DNA of 64,000 nt, from assembly GCA_905205065.1 (NCBI GenBank), contig CAJLCI010000005.1, forward strand, positions 34,886 to 98,885, given 5' to 3'. The DNA is from an uncultured Eubacteriales bacterium. Lineage in GTDB: Bacteria; Bacillota; Clostridia; Oscillospirales; CAG-272. The stretch's first letter is position 1, and the number at the start of each line of letters is the position of its first letter. The translations under genes were made by a program, and so were the position numbers. Positions 8,275 to 16,582 of the stretch are shown piece after piece. The notes under the pieces are model-generated. The model was not told the origin of the DNA. It searched no databases and was given only the letters and a program-made list of their open reading frames with translations.

Positions 8275-10407
8275 ATGGCTGCTCAAATATTGAGCGGCCA
8301 TATTTTATATTTAGTAAAAAAACAATTTTATGTGTATAACTCAGATGGAAAGTTGATTTCAACTATTGACTTTAAAGCCCTGAAAGAGTATACTTATACA
8401 TATGATATGGGCAATCTTTCCAAGTATACAGAAAAAAGCTTCGTTCTTGACGGAAATGTAATAAAATCTCGGACTGTGGATTTTTCAATTGTATATGAAT
8501 ATGAGGACGGAAAGCTTGTCCGTACAAACTATATTTCTTCTGACGGAAGCGCAAGAACAGTAAGTACAGAATATCCTGAAAAAGAAAACAGACTTGTCAG
8601 GTTTGAAGCCGGAGGAAAAACCGTTACAAGCCGCAGCAAGACAGACGGTTTCGGACGCAAGATGTTTGACGAGCTTCAGCTCGGAACAGGATTCGTATCA
8701 AGACAGTTCAGCTACTACGGCGGACAGGTAACCGAAGAACATTCGGAAAACGAGAAGCTGAAGTCAAGCCCGACAACGGCGCTTGTGAGTCAGATAGTAT
8801 ATACTGACGGAAGGACTATCAGCTATGAATATGACGCGGAGGAACGGATTACAAAAATTACGGATACCGAAAACGGAGTAACCGAGTATACATATGACGC
8901 TTTGGGACAGCTTCTTACAGAGACGAAAAATGGAACTGCCGTAAATACAATGACATATGATGAGTACGGAAATATTCTCACAAAGAATGACATTGTATAT
9001 ACATACGGAAACGGAGTATGGAGAGATTTGCTTACCGGATACTGCGGTAAGACAATAACTTATGACGCGCAGGGAAATCCGCTTATGTATCTTGGAGAAT
9101 CTCTGAGCTGGAGCAAGGGAAGACAGCTGAAGGCGTTCGGAAATAACTCGTATACCTATAACGCAAGCGGGGTCCGGACATCTAAGACTGTAGGACTGAC
9201 AAAACACAATTATACCCTTGACGGAACTAAAATTCTGAAGGAAGCATGGGGAAATAATACGATAATTCCGCTGTACAGCAATGAGACAGATATATGCGGA
9301 ATTATATACAACAGCGAACCGTTTTACTTTATTAAAAATCTTCAGGGAGACATTTTATCGGTAACTGATAAGAACGGAACTGCCGTTGCCGGGTATTCAT
9401 ATGACGCGTGGGGCGTTTGTACAATAGTCAGCGATTTGTCGAACTGTAATATTGCAGAAGTTAATCCGTTCAGATACCGCGGTTATTATTACGACTCTGA
9501 AACTAAGCTGTATTATCTTCAGGCAAGATATTATGATCCTGCTGCTGGCAGATTTATTAATGTCGATGATATAAATCTAATTTTAGCATTTGAGAGTTCA
9601 TATTGCAGAAATTTATATTCTTATTGTAAATGTGATCCAATGAATAGAAGTGATCCTCTTGGATATTTTGATTATATAATTAAACCTCTCTATGGGAAAG
9701 ACCCATATGAATCGAATTTTTCAATGTCTTTTGTTACGGCAAATAGTAGTTTAAACTTTACTTTTTCTGATTCATATTTTCGTAAACCAATACCAGATAC
9801 ATCGTGGCAAAATTCTTTTCTTTATTTAGGTTTTTCAACAGGCAAATTAATTGCCGGATCCGTTCTTCCAAATGGAGCAGCGTTTTATAGCTATTTTATG
9901 AGCGGAAACGCTGGTATACTATACTATGATTATTTAACTGCATTTGAAGAAGATGATCTTATTAGAAGACAGATATTAAAGTATATTGAAAGTCTATATA
10001 CGTATGTTTCTGAAGATCCAATTTTAAAATGTTCTAACAATTTAAAAAATGAATTTGAATATATGTATTATGTAACAAGTAATATCTGTTCAGTAAATTG
10101 TAGTTCGTCTGACTGGAGGTTCGCTTTAAATACTCATAGAGTGGGGATTAAAGCTTTGGTACATAAATTTGGTGTTATAAAATATATATACTTTACAATT
10201 TATGCTTTTGACAGATATCAATTTGAAAAAGGACAGTCCTTTGAAGTATTGGGATTTAATATTCCAGATAAATGGAATGGTAGTTTTATTGAAAGTGGAT
10301 TAGCAAGTAATTTCATATCCTTGGGAACAATGTATGGACGTATTACTATGCTTGATAAAGCAATAGTTTTGGAAACAAAATTGTCATCAACGCCTATATA
10401 CTATTAG
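8275..10407 (+). CDS. Orphan RHS fragment with alternative C-terminal tip (probably silent donor cassette)
   Basis: A 710-codon frame. Codons 21-416 correspond to residues 1327-1722 of the main RHS protein (identical as far as I compared), then the core ends as LQARYYDPAAGRFINVDD and a new 250-residue tip follows (from about codon 461). The tip is of no family I recognise; it is rich in Tyr, Phe and Ser and is AT-rich. The first 20 codons read through a terminator hairpin, and only a weak AAGG lies 9 bp before ATG 8275. The N-terminal shell, promoter and good ribosome binding site are missing. Known RHS and CDI loci keep such orphan tips downstream of an active gene as donors for tip switching. 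A crossover in the repeat would give an in-frame 2,016-residue protein with this tip. Confidence 0.8.
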   Translation: MAAQILSGHILYLVKKQFYVYNSDGKLISTIDFKALKEYTYTYDMGNLSKYTEKSFVLDGNVIKSRTVDFSIVYEYEDGKLVRTNYISSDGSARTVSTEYPEKENRLVRFEAGGKTVTSRSKTDGFGRKMFDELQLGTGFVSRQFSYYGGQVTEEHSENEKLKSSPTTALVSQIVYTDGRTISYEYDAEERITKITDTENGVTEYTYDALGQLLTETKNGTAVNTMTYDEYGNILTKNDIVYTYGNGVWRDLLTGYCGKTITYDAQGNPLMYLGESLSWSKGRQLKAFGNNSYTYNASGVRTSKTVGLTKHNYTLDGTKILKEAWGNNTIIPLYSNETDICGIIYNSEPFYFIKNLQGDILSVTDKNGTAVAGYSYDAWGVCTIVSDLSNCNIAEVNPFRYRGYYYDSETKLYYLQARYYDPAAGRFINVDDINLILAFESSYCRNLYSYCKCDPMNRSDPLGYFDYIIKPLYGKDPYESNFSMSFVTANSSLNFTFSDSYFRKPIPDTSWQNSFLYLGFSTGKLIAGSVLPNGAAFYSYFMSGNAGILYYDYLTAFEEDDLIRRQILKYIESLYTYVSEDPILKCSNNLKNEFEYMYYVTSNICSVNCSSSDWRFALNTHRVGIKALVHKFGVIKYIYFTIYAFDRYQFEKGQSFEVLGFNIPDKWNGSFIESGLASNFISLGTMYGRITMLDKAIVLETKLSSTPIYY
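8277..8312 (+). terminator. Intrinsic terminator between module 1 and the orphan RHS cassette
   Basis: GGCTGCTCAA (8277-8286) pairs with TTGAGCGGCC (8290-8299) through one G-U pair, followed by the T-rich ATATTTTATATTT. The only nearby ATG in the orphan frame (8275) overlaps this hairpin. A near-identical hairpin closes the whole locus at 12294. Confidence 0.65.
8335..9522 (+). repeat. 1,188-bp direct repeat, copy 2 (inside orphan RHS fragment)
   Basis: The second copy of the block at 5793-6980. Upstream of it, AACAATTTTATGTG differs from the main gene. Downstream, CAGGCAAGATATTATGATCC replaces CAGAGCAGGTACTATGATCC, so the homology ends at the RHS core/tip junction. Lack of visible divergence implies a recent duplication or ongoing gene conversion. 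Confidence 0.92.
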
Positions 10408-10446
10408 CAATTACTGCAAAATGTTTATGCTATTAAAAGGAGATGT

Positions 10447-10947
10447 ATTGTTATAAGAAGAAAATATTTAAGTATTATATTAATTATTGCTGTTATTATT
10501 GTTATTGCTATAATATTGTATTCTGCTGTAGATGTATATCGCTCTGGGTTTTTGAATGATATCATAATTGAATTAGGTCAGGGCAAGGCATATTTACCAG
10601 AGCGACGAGCAGATATTTATTATCACGTTAAGTTTGGTTATCCTTGCGATGCATATCAATTTTTGTTGACGTCACAAGAACAAGACATTATTAAGTCATA
10701 TGTAAATAGTAATTCGGGTATTTGGAGATTAGTTGATTATAATGTAATGACTGCTGTTGAGAACTATAACTATTCATATGGTAATAAAAAAATGGATTTT
10801 TCATCTATTGCTGTTGAAGATACATATTGCTGTATTATCACTACACGCAATGATGATTGGATAGGAGAGTTAATATTCCCTGCTGCGTTGTTTTTATGGG
10901 ATAGCTGTAACGCGCAGTACTATTGTTTTTATATTTCAGGTAGGTAA
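10447..10947 (+). CDS. Membrane-anchored candidate immunity protein lacking a normal start codon
   Basis: The frame encodes VIRRKYLSIILIIAVIIVIAI (basic start plus one membrane helix), then a soluble domain ending YYCFYISGR. It follows the orphan tip by 39 bp. AAGGAGA at 10437-10443 is a strong ribosome binding site, but the in-frame codon after it is ATT (10447). The nearest TTG (10448) and ATG (10443) are in other frames, and the first in-frame TTG (10516) would delete the helix. It therefore uses ATT, or has lost its start, or the base is a sequencing error. It is paralogous to the next gene: both have a helix, a Q/E-rich helix followed by I-x-x-Y-x-x-x-x and RL, and end in V-x-x-x-Y-x-C-x-x and YY. 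The partner is probably the orphan tip. Confidence 0.6.
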   Translation: MVIRRKYLSIILIIAVIIVIAIILYSAVDVYRSGFLNDIIIELGQGKAYLPERRADIYYHVKFGYPCDAYQFLLTSQEQDIIKSYVNSNSGIWRLVDYNVMTAVENYNYSYGNKKMDFSSIAVEDTYCCIITTRNDDWIGELIFPAALFLWDSCNAQYYCFYISGR

Positions 10948-11055
10948 ATGATTTGTTTACTTGTTTTAATGATGTTTATATAATTTAATGAATTGTTTTT
11001 TATTACTATTTAAATAAATACCATTAATATATAGGCTCAATAATTGGAGAAAATA

Positions 11056-11508
11056 ATGAAATATTTAAAAATAATTATTTTGATAGTTATAATTATATTG
11101 CTATATCTATATCTTCCAAGACATTCTTGGGTGGAACAAGATGTAATTAATGAATTAAATAATAATTATATCTATATTCCCAATAGAAAGTCCGATGATT
11201 ATTTTAAAGACATTATTTTTAAAGAACAACAGGTATGGAAGTATGAGCTTTCTGAACAAGAGATGAAAGAGATTAACGAGTATATTGATAATGGGAATTT
11301 TGTAAGATTAACGGAAGATTCGTTTGATTATTTAAAACTATGGTGGTATGGTTCATATTCTTTAGTAAATTTTGATTTCCGGATAGGATTCAAAAACATA
11401 GATGTAGATAACTCTTACAGATGTTGTGTTTCATATCGAGGAAACTATGCAGAATTTGTTATAGACGCATCAAATTATAATTATTATATTTTAATATACG
11501 ATAGTTGA
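11056..11508 (+). CDS. Membrane-anchored candidate immunity protein, paralogue of preceding gene
   Basis: A 150-residue protein. I choose ATG 11056 because GGAGAAA lies just upstream (11046-11052) and the protein then begins MKYLKIIILIVIIILLYLYL, one N-terminal membrane helix. The upstream TTG at 11044 lies within the binding site. The soluble part shows the same order of motifs as the gene at 10447: SEQEMKEINEYIDNGNFVRL, a VDNSYRCCVSYRG segment, and YYILIYDS at the end. Two related single-helix proteins behind one tip suggest an accumulated immunity array, possibly including protection against tips no longer present. The family is not recognised. Confidence 0.68.
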   Translation: MKYLKIIILIVIIILLYLYLPRHSWVEQDVINELNNNYIYIPNRKSDDYFKDIIFKEQQVWKYELSEQEMKEINEYIDNGNFVRLTEDSFDYLKLWWYGSYSLVNFDFRIGFKNIDVDNSYRCCVSYRGNYAEFVIDASNYNYYILIYDS

Positions 11509-11580
11509 GCTGTCATTTTTAAGTAATATCATTAATTTAACAATATATTTATCGCATTTTTTATTAGAGGAAATTATTTT

Positions 11581-12177
11581 ATGAAAAAATTATCTTTTCT
11601 CAATCTATGTTGTATTTTGATTAGTACTCTACTTTTGGGGGCGTGTTCGGCAATAAAAGACGAAATTTATAATTCTATTTTTATAAATGAACAAGAGCTT
11701 GCACATAATAAAACCGAACAATTATTGAAGGCTATTGAAAATAAAGATAAGGATAGCATTAAACAGATGTTTTCAAAAGCTGTAATATCTGAGGGAGAAA
11801 TATTTGACGAAGAGATAGATATGCTATTTGAATATTTTCGCGGAGAAGTGAAAAATGTTATTGATGCAAGTTGTGTAGGATCTGGGGAACTCGGAGAGGA
11901 AGGCAGTATAAAAATTGCAGATTTTCAAAGCGTAGTAACGACGACGGAGGATAAATATGTACTTACAACGAGATACTATATTTCTGATACTGTTACTCGT
12001 GATAGAGTTGGAATATATTCCTTTAATATTTTAAATCTTGAAGAATATCGAAAATATGATAAACCGGAGAAACAAGAAAATATAGAGTATGAGCCCGGAA
12101 TAAACTTTAGTTATATAAAGCAATGGGCAGATTATCATGGTATAGGTATTGCAGAATATGGTAAAGAAAATTCATAG
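11581..12177 (+). CDS. DUF5104-like lipoprotein at the end of the RHS immunity array
   Basis: A 198-residue protein with a lipoprotein signal peptide: MKK, a hydrophobic core, then LLGAC with the lipidated Cys at residue 22. The mature part begins with a helical LLKAIENKDKDSIKQMFS segment and continues with FRGEVKNV and a beta-rich ISDTVTRDRVGIYSFNIL stretch. I recognise this pattern as DUF5104, Firmicutes lipoproteins that often sit in toxin-immunity clusters. AGAGGAAATT upstream is the ribosome binding site. It would act on the outer face of the membrane. The role as immunity protein is inferred from position; the locus terminator follows at 12294. Confidence 0.72.
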   Translation: MKKLSFLNLCCILISTLLLGACSAIKDEIYNSIFINEQELAHNKTEQLLKAIENKDKDSIKQMFSKAVISEGEIFDEEIDMLFEYFRGEVKNVIDASCVGSGELGEEGSIKIADFQSVVTTTEDKYVLTTRYYISDTVTRDRVGIYSFNILNLEEYRKYDKPEKQENIEYEPGINFSYIKQWADYHGIGIAEYGKENS

Positions 12178-12293
12178 AATATTTTATTATTTGTCAAAAG
12201 AAACATGTGTAAATTTTGTATAATTTTATATAAATTGACAAATAATTTTCACTTTAAGTTTATATAAATTATAAAATATTTCACGTGGTTTAT

Positions 12294-12327
12294 GGCTGCT
12301 CTATAATTGAGTAGCCACAATTTTTTA
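12294..12327 (+). terminator. Intrinsic terminator closing the RHS locus
   Basis: GGCTGCTC (12294-12301) pairs with GAGTAGCC (12309-12316) with one wobble pair, followed by ACAATTTTTTATAT. The start TTATGGCTGCTC is shared with the hairpin at 8277, so the two terminators look like copies of one another. Confidence 0.65.
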
Positions 12328-12805
12328 TATTCTCTTTTAGAAAGATGATGGATAGCGATGGTAGTGTGACCGTACCAAATTAGGTTATATAATTGATATT
12401 ACCTGTTAGTTGTCTTTATATTTTTGAGTTTTGTTATGTTTTACAGATATATTTTTAAGAGTAATTTTATTGAAAAATGTAAGTAATACAACCAATACAC
12501 CAATTTCTATTACTCTTAGTCTTTCTTGTTAAAACTGTAAATATTAAGTACGTCTAATAGCACTAAAATTAAGGTTAACTGGGAAACAAGAAACCAACAT
12601 ATACATTTTAATAGTCTTTTCGACGTTTCTTTTTAGTGAATTTCTTTGAATTTTTGATAGCCATACTAATATCGTTGCTTATATTTTTATTGGAGTTTAT
12701 TCTTATTGATTTTTTAATGGACAATGTGGGATCGATAAGATACTGAGAAATGAATATAAACCGGCATAAATCCATATTTAGATATGTTTATTGTAAAAAT
12801 AAAAG

Positions 12806-12860
12806 CACCTATTGAAAAGGACCTTTGTTCCAAAGGTTATTTTCAATAGATGTTTTTTTA
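12806..12860. terminator. Bidirectional hairpin terminator downstream of the XRE regulator
   Basis: CACCTATTGAAAA pairs with TTTTCAATAGATG, with an inner ACCTTTG/CAAAGGT stem. T-runs lie on the plus side (12853-12859) and A-runs on the other (12795-12804). It serves mainly the minus-strand gene ending at 12873. Confidence 0.7.
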
Positions 12861-12872
12861 TTTATAATAAGG

Positions 12873-13244
12873 TCAGTATCTGACAAATCCCACGGTTCCG
12901 TTTAAAACATCAATAATTATGATTAGTATTAAACTAAGGATTAAAATACCACATAATATAATGAGAAGTTTTATGTACCAATTCTTTTCGGATATAACCT
13001 TTTCATAAAGTTTAATAAGCGGAGACGTATCGTCGTTATTGGTCTTAATATCATTTTCAAAGACCGAATCAAGGGAACCACCCATTGCTTTTACAATAGC
13101 ATAAATGGAATCGAAAGAAGGGTTATCGGTCTGACCGGACAGAATTCGGCTTATCGTACTTTCGGGAATTCCGCTCTTTTCCGATATTTGTTTTGTTGTT
13201 AGTTTAGACTCATCCTTTAATTTCTTTAATGTTTCTGCTTTCAT
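12873..13244 (-). CDS. XRE-type HTH regulator with C-terminal membrane helix
   Basis: A 123-residue protein from ATG 13244 (MKAETLKKLKDES); six further codons upstream from a TTG are possible. Residues 1-60 are a Cro/C1 helix-turn-helix with LTTKQISEKSGIPESTISRILSGQT. A linker of about 30 residues follows, then one strongly hydrophobic helix near residues 90-113 (LLIILCGILILSLILIIII) and a short tail. It is thus a membrane-tethered DNA-binding protein of a sort common in Clostridia. Its target is unknown. Repeated CAATATGTA motifs in the divergent region at 13257 and 13389 are candidates for self-binding. Confidence 0.82.
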   Translation of the reverse strand: MKAETLKKLKDESKLTTKQISEKSGIPESTISRILSGQTDNPSFDSIYAIVKAMGGSLDSVFENDIKTNNDDTSPLIKLYEKVISEKNWYIKLLIILCGILILSLILIIIIDVLNGTVGFVRY

Positions 13245-13256
13245 AAAAATACCAAC

Positions 13257-13406
13257 TTGCAATATGTATTTAATTAAAAATCGTGTAAATACTTACCTTT
13301 CAGCGTATGTAAAATACGAAAATGAAATTATATTTGCAATTATGAAACCGAAAATTGCATTCATGCAAGTGTATTTCATATTTGCGTATTTACAATATGT
13401 AATTAA
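13257..13406. promoter_or_regulatory. Repeated CAATATGTA / TTGCAAT motifs in the XRE divergent region
   Basis: TTGCAATATGTATTTAATTA (13257-13276) and TTTACAATATGTAATTAA (13389-13406) share CAATATGTA followed by TTAAT. Between them are further TTTGCAATTATGAAA and AAATTGCATTCATGCAA segments. A minus-strand TTGACA (plus 13420-13425) with a poor -10 over the second copy suggests the XRE promoter overlaps it. Operator function is inference. Confidence 0.4.
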
Positions 13407-13538
13407 TGCGTTATAATTGTGTCAAACAATTACTTATATATTATACTATATTTAAAAATATTTTGCAATATCTAAGTTCATTGTCAGATAAAAAATCTGG
13501 AAAAAAATCTATTTCAATCCATTATTAGGAGTATTAAA

Positions 13539-13844
13539 ATGAAAAATTCTAAAATTTGCAGATTTATCAACAGCTATTCAGAAATTAAAGGACTGCAAGA
13601 ATGCCGTGCAGTTATATACTGCGCAGAGTTAGTATCTGAAGGAGTATACATGTCGGTAACACAAGAAAGTAAATCAGGTACGCTGATAGAAAATTGTATT
13701 TGTAAGTCGGCTACTTTTGAATTTATTACAGACCTTTTAAAGTATATAAGTGAAAACAGAATTGATCTTGGCTGTTGGTATGGTGTGCTTGACGATATGA
13801 ATATAGAGTATTCAATTTGCAGCGAAATTCCTAATATGGCTTAG
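13539..13844 (+). CDS. Small conserved-looking hypothetical protein (possibly DUF6514-like)
   Basis: A 101-residue protein with a clear AGGAG six to ten bases before ATG 13539. There are no membrane segments. It has a YMSVTQESKSGTLIENCICKS strand region, a helix with FITDLLKYISENRID, then LGCWYGVLDDM. The arrangement of two strands, a helix and a C-terminal DD-type motif resembles DUF6514 of Clostridia, but I cannot verify this. It is divergent from the XRE regulator and shares the operator-like region; a bidirectional terminator follows. Confidence 0.6.
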   Translation: MKNSKICRFINSYSEIKGLQECRAVIYCAELVSEGVYMSVTQESKSGTLIENCICKSATFEFITDLLKYISENRIDLGCWYGVLDDMNIEYSICSEIPNMA

Positions 13845-13884
13845 AATTGCATTTGTTTCAATAATAATAGTTAGACAAACAATA

Positions 13885-13933
13885 AAAAACAGCACAATGC
13901 AGCCACTAAAACGGCAGCAAATGTGCTGTTTTT
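13885..13933. terminator. Bidirectional terminator between the small gene and the polyamine operon
   Basis: AAAAACAGCACA (13885-13896) pairs with TGTGCTGTTTTT (13922-13933), an almost perfect 12-bp stem with A- and T-runs at its ends. It can stop the plus gene ending at 13844 and the minus-strand operon ending at 13941. Confidence 0.8.
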
Positions 13934-13940
13934 AATTCAT

Positions 13941-15170
13941 TCAGCTGCTTCCTAATTTTTTTCTAAAATCATGGTAATCAAAATTTGTAAGTTTTACAAG
14001 CTGTCCGCTAAAATTTCTTTTCCATATGTCCGGAAGCGGAATTCCGTTAAAAGTATTATTTTTGCATGTCGAATATATTGCCATATCTCCAAAAATCAAA
14101 ATATCGTTTTCATGAAGTTCACGCGGAAAATTATAGTCTCCGATTATATCGCCTGCGAGGCAGGTAGGACCAGCCAGACGGTATAAAAAAGCAGAATTAT
14201 TTGTTCTCTCCTGACTCCCGGCGTTTTCGGCGCCGTAGAGAGGCGGTGTATACGGCATTTCAATAACGTCCGGCATATGGCAGGCTGCGCTTGTATCAAG
14301 AATTGCAATCCGATAACTGTCATTTTGAACTATATCAAGTACACGGCATACCAAATATCCTGCATTTAACGCACACGCTTCTCCCGGCTCAAGGTATACT
14401 TTCACATCCCACTTTGTCTTAGCTTCCTCTATACATTGTTCTAACAACGGCATATTATAGTCTGCACGGGTGATGTGATGTCCTCCACCCATATTAAGCC
14501 ATTTCATTCCGGGAAGTATATCTCCGAATTTTTTGTTTACGGCGTCTAAAGTTTTTCTGAGCGCGTCTGAATTCTGCTCGCAGAGAGTGTGAAAGTGGAG
14601 ACCGTCCAAAAGTCCGATCAGTTCATCATTCATTTCACGCTCCCACTGCATTCGGGTAGTACCGAGACGGCTTCCCGCAGCGCATGGATCGTATATCTCA
14701 TGTTCTTTTTGCGTGGAACATTCCGGATTTATACGAAGACCTATACTTTTTCCCGAATGCTTTGCTTTGGCTCCGAATTTTTTAAGCTGACCGGGAGAAT
14801 TGAACACAATATGATCAGCGTAATTCATAAGCTCGTCAAATTCTTTGTTTTGATATGCCGCGCAGAAAACATGCACCTCTTTATCGGGCATTTTTTCCGC
14901 ACCGAGTCTTGCTTCAAATAATCCGCTTGCTTCCGTACCGCTGAGATATTGAGACAAAAGCGGATAAAAGTCGTAATTTGAGAAAGCCTTTTGGGCAAGT
15001 AAAATACTGCATTCTGTTTTTTTTATGACGGAAGCAAGAATTTCACAGTTTTTACGGAGACCAGCTTCGTCTATAACATAACAGGGAGTAGGAATATTTC
15101 CGAAAAGCGATTCCGGAGTTTTGCCCTCAAGCATAGCAAAGGGCGGACGATTATCTGTAATTTTATTCAT
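13941..15170 (-). CDS. nspC: Carboxynorspermidine/carboxyspermidine decarboxylase
   Basis: A 409-residue fold-type III PLP decarboxylase that removes CO2 from carboxyspermidine (or carboxynorspermidine) to give spermidine (norspermidine) in the cytoplasm. Lys61 in LLAQKAF is the expected PLP lysine. GGGHH (228-232), EPGE (261-264) and the catalytic Cys337 in GPTCLAGD match the NspC family. The length is typical. It is the last gene of the speA-speE-speB-dehydrogenase-nspC run, 103 bp behind the dehydrogenase whose product it uses. No good ribosome binding site is visible before ATG 15170, but the family alignment fits this start. Confidence 0.93.
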   Translation of the reverse strand: MNKITDNRPPFAMLEGKTPESLFGNIPTPCYVIDEAGLRKNCEILASVIKKTECSILLAQKAFSNYDFYPLLSQYLSGTEASGLFEARLGAEKMPDKEVHVFCAAYQNKEFDELMNYADHIVFNSPGQLKKFGAKAKHSGKSIGLRINPECSTQKEHEIYDPCAAGSRLGTTRMQWEREMNDELIGLLDGLHFHTLCEQNSDALRKTLDAVNKKFGDILPGMKWLNMGGGHHITRADYNMPLLEQCIEEAKTKWDVKVYLEPGEACALNAGYLVCRVLDIVQNDSYRIAILDTSAACHMPDVIEMPYTPPLYGAENAGSQERTNNSAFLYRLAGPTCLAGDIIGDYNFPRELHENDILIFGDMAIYSTCKNNTFNGIPLPDIWKRNFSGQLVKLTNFDYHDFRKKLGSS

Positions 15171-15273
15171 CAGTATAGCAATACCTTTTTGTATACTAAA
15201 GTCTTGTCCTTACTTTGAATTGCCGAAAAAATGACCTGAACAGAACGTGATGTAACCTATCTTATTGTTGTAT

Positions 15274-16536
15274 TCAGGATTCTACTAATACCGGATTACG
15301 GTTTTCTCTACGTGGGAGTCCGTATTTGTCGAGAGCGTCGAGAAACGGATCCGGATCAAACTCTTCTACCGTATAAACGCCCGACTTACTCCATTTTCCG
15401 GTCAGCATCATAAGAGCGCCGCACATTGCCGGTACGCCTGTTGTATAGCTGATTGCCTGGCTGCCTACCTCTTTATAGCATTCCTGATGATCGCATACAT
15501 TATAAATATAATAATTCTTGGTTTCGCCGTCTTTTTTGCCTGTAAAAATACAGCCGATGTTTGTCTTTCCGTGTGTACGCGGACCGAGGCTTGCAGGATC
15601 AGGGAGTAACGCTTTTAAAAACTTAATCGGGACTATTTCCCGTCCTTCAAAGTTTACCGGCACCGTTGAAAGCATACCGACATTTTCAAGACATTTCATA
15701 TGCGTAAGATAACTTTGACCGAATGTCATAAAAAACCGTATTCTTTTAACTTCGGGAATATTTAAAGCTATAGATTCAATTTCTTCATGATGCAGCAGAT
15801 ACATGTCCTTGTTTCCGACACAGTCGAAATTGTATTCACGCTTTATGCTCATTGCGGGAATTTCAATCCAATGCCCGTTCTCCCAATAGCTTCCGGGTGC
15901 GGAAACTTCCCTAAGATTTACTTCGGGGTTAAAGTTTGTTGCAAACGGGTATCCGTGATCTCCGCCGTTGCAGTCGAGAATATCAATTGTATCGATTGTA
16001 TCAAACTCATGTTTTTTTGCGTATGCACAGTAAGCTTGGGTAACGCCGGGATCAAAGCCGCAGCCAAGTAATGCGGTAAGTCCGGCCTTTTCAAATTTTT
16101 CACGGTACGCCCACTGCCAGCTGTAATCAAAATATGCAGAAAATCCCTTTTCTCTGCACCTTTGTTCATAAATTTTTCTCCACTCAGGATCATCTGTGTC
16201 TTCAGGCTCATAATTCGCCGTGTCCATATAATTTACGCCACAGGCAAGACATGCATCCATTATAGTAAGATCCTGATAGGGAAGAGCTATATTCATTACA
16301 AGCTCCGGCTTATAATCGTTTATAAGTTTTATCAGCTGATTAATATCGTCTGCATCTACCTGCGCTGTTGAAATTTTTGTATTTGTTTTGTCTGCAAGCT
16401 CAGATGCAAGCTTATCGCATTTTGATTTGGTTCGGCTCGCAATGCACAGCTCTGTAAATACGTCGCTGACCTGACAGCATTTTTTTATGGCGACGGAGGC
16501 AACGCCCCCACACCCGATCACTAATACTCTGCTCAT
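15274..16536 (-). CDS. Carboxynorspermidine/carboxyspermidine dehydrogenase (saccharopine dehydrogenase family)
   Basis: A 420-residue enzyme from ATG 16536 (MSRVLVIGCGGVAS), with GAAAGGA upstream; an ATG seven codons earlier lies at that binding site. Residues 1-30 form a Rossmann NAD(P) site (VIGCGGVAS). MDTANYEPEDTDDPEW, LLGCGFDPGVTQAYCAYA and the ECYKEVGSQAISYTTG region are typical of the carboxy(nor)spermidine synthase branch of the saccharopine dehydrogenase family. It condenses putrescine (or diaminopropane) with aspartate semialdehyde and reduces the imine. It lies between agmatinase, which makes putrescine, and nspC, which decarboxylates the product. Confidence 0.9.
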   Translation of the reverse strand: MSRVLVIGCGGVASVAIKKCCQVSDVFTELCIASRTKSKCDKLASELADKTNTKISTAQVDADDINQLIKLINDYKPELVMNIALPYQDLTIMDACLACGVNYMDTANYEPEDTDDPEWRKIYEQRCREKGFSAYFDYSWQWAYREKFEKAGLTALLGCGFDPGVTQAYCAYAKKHEFDTIDTIDILDCNGGDHGYPFATNFNPEVNLREVSAPGSYWENGHWIEIPAMSIKREYNFDCVGNKDMYLLHHEEIESIALNIPEVKRIRFFMTFGQSYLTHMKCLENVGMLSTVPVNFEGREIVPIKFLKALLPDPASLGPRTHGKTNIGCIFTGKKDGETKNYYIYNVCDHQECYKEVGSQAISYTTGVPAMCGALMMLTGKWSKSGVYTVEEFDPDPFLDALDKYGLPRRENRNPVLVES

Positions 16537-16582
16537 TTTTATGACCATTCCTTTCAATGTATAATATATACGTTTGGTAGGT

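Larger units (their letters stand above)
12178..12872. other. Gene-poor AT-rich stretch after the RHS locus with one small minus-strand ORF
   Basis: Nearly 700 bp without a convincing gene. It holds the terminators at 12294 and 12806. On the minus strand a 55-codon frame (12608-12775) reads MDLCRFIFISQYLIDPT and then a Lys-rich end. SQYLIDPTLSIKKSIRI resembles the C-terminal part of DUF975-like membrane proteins, so it is probably a truncated remnant. I saw no ribosome binding site for it. Confidence 0.4.

Noticed and set aside
8275..8334. Real N-terminus for the orphan RHS protein
   Set aside because: The start lies in a terminator hairpin with only a weak binding site; the 20 leading codons look incidental.
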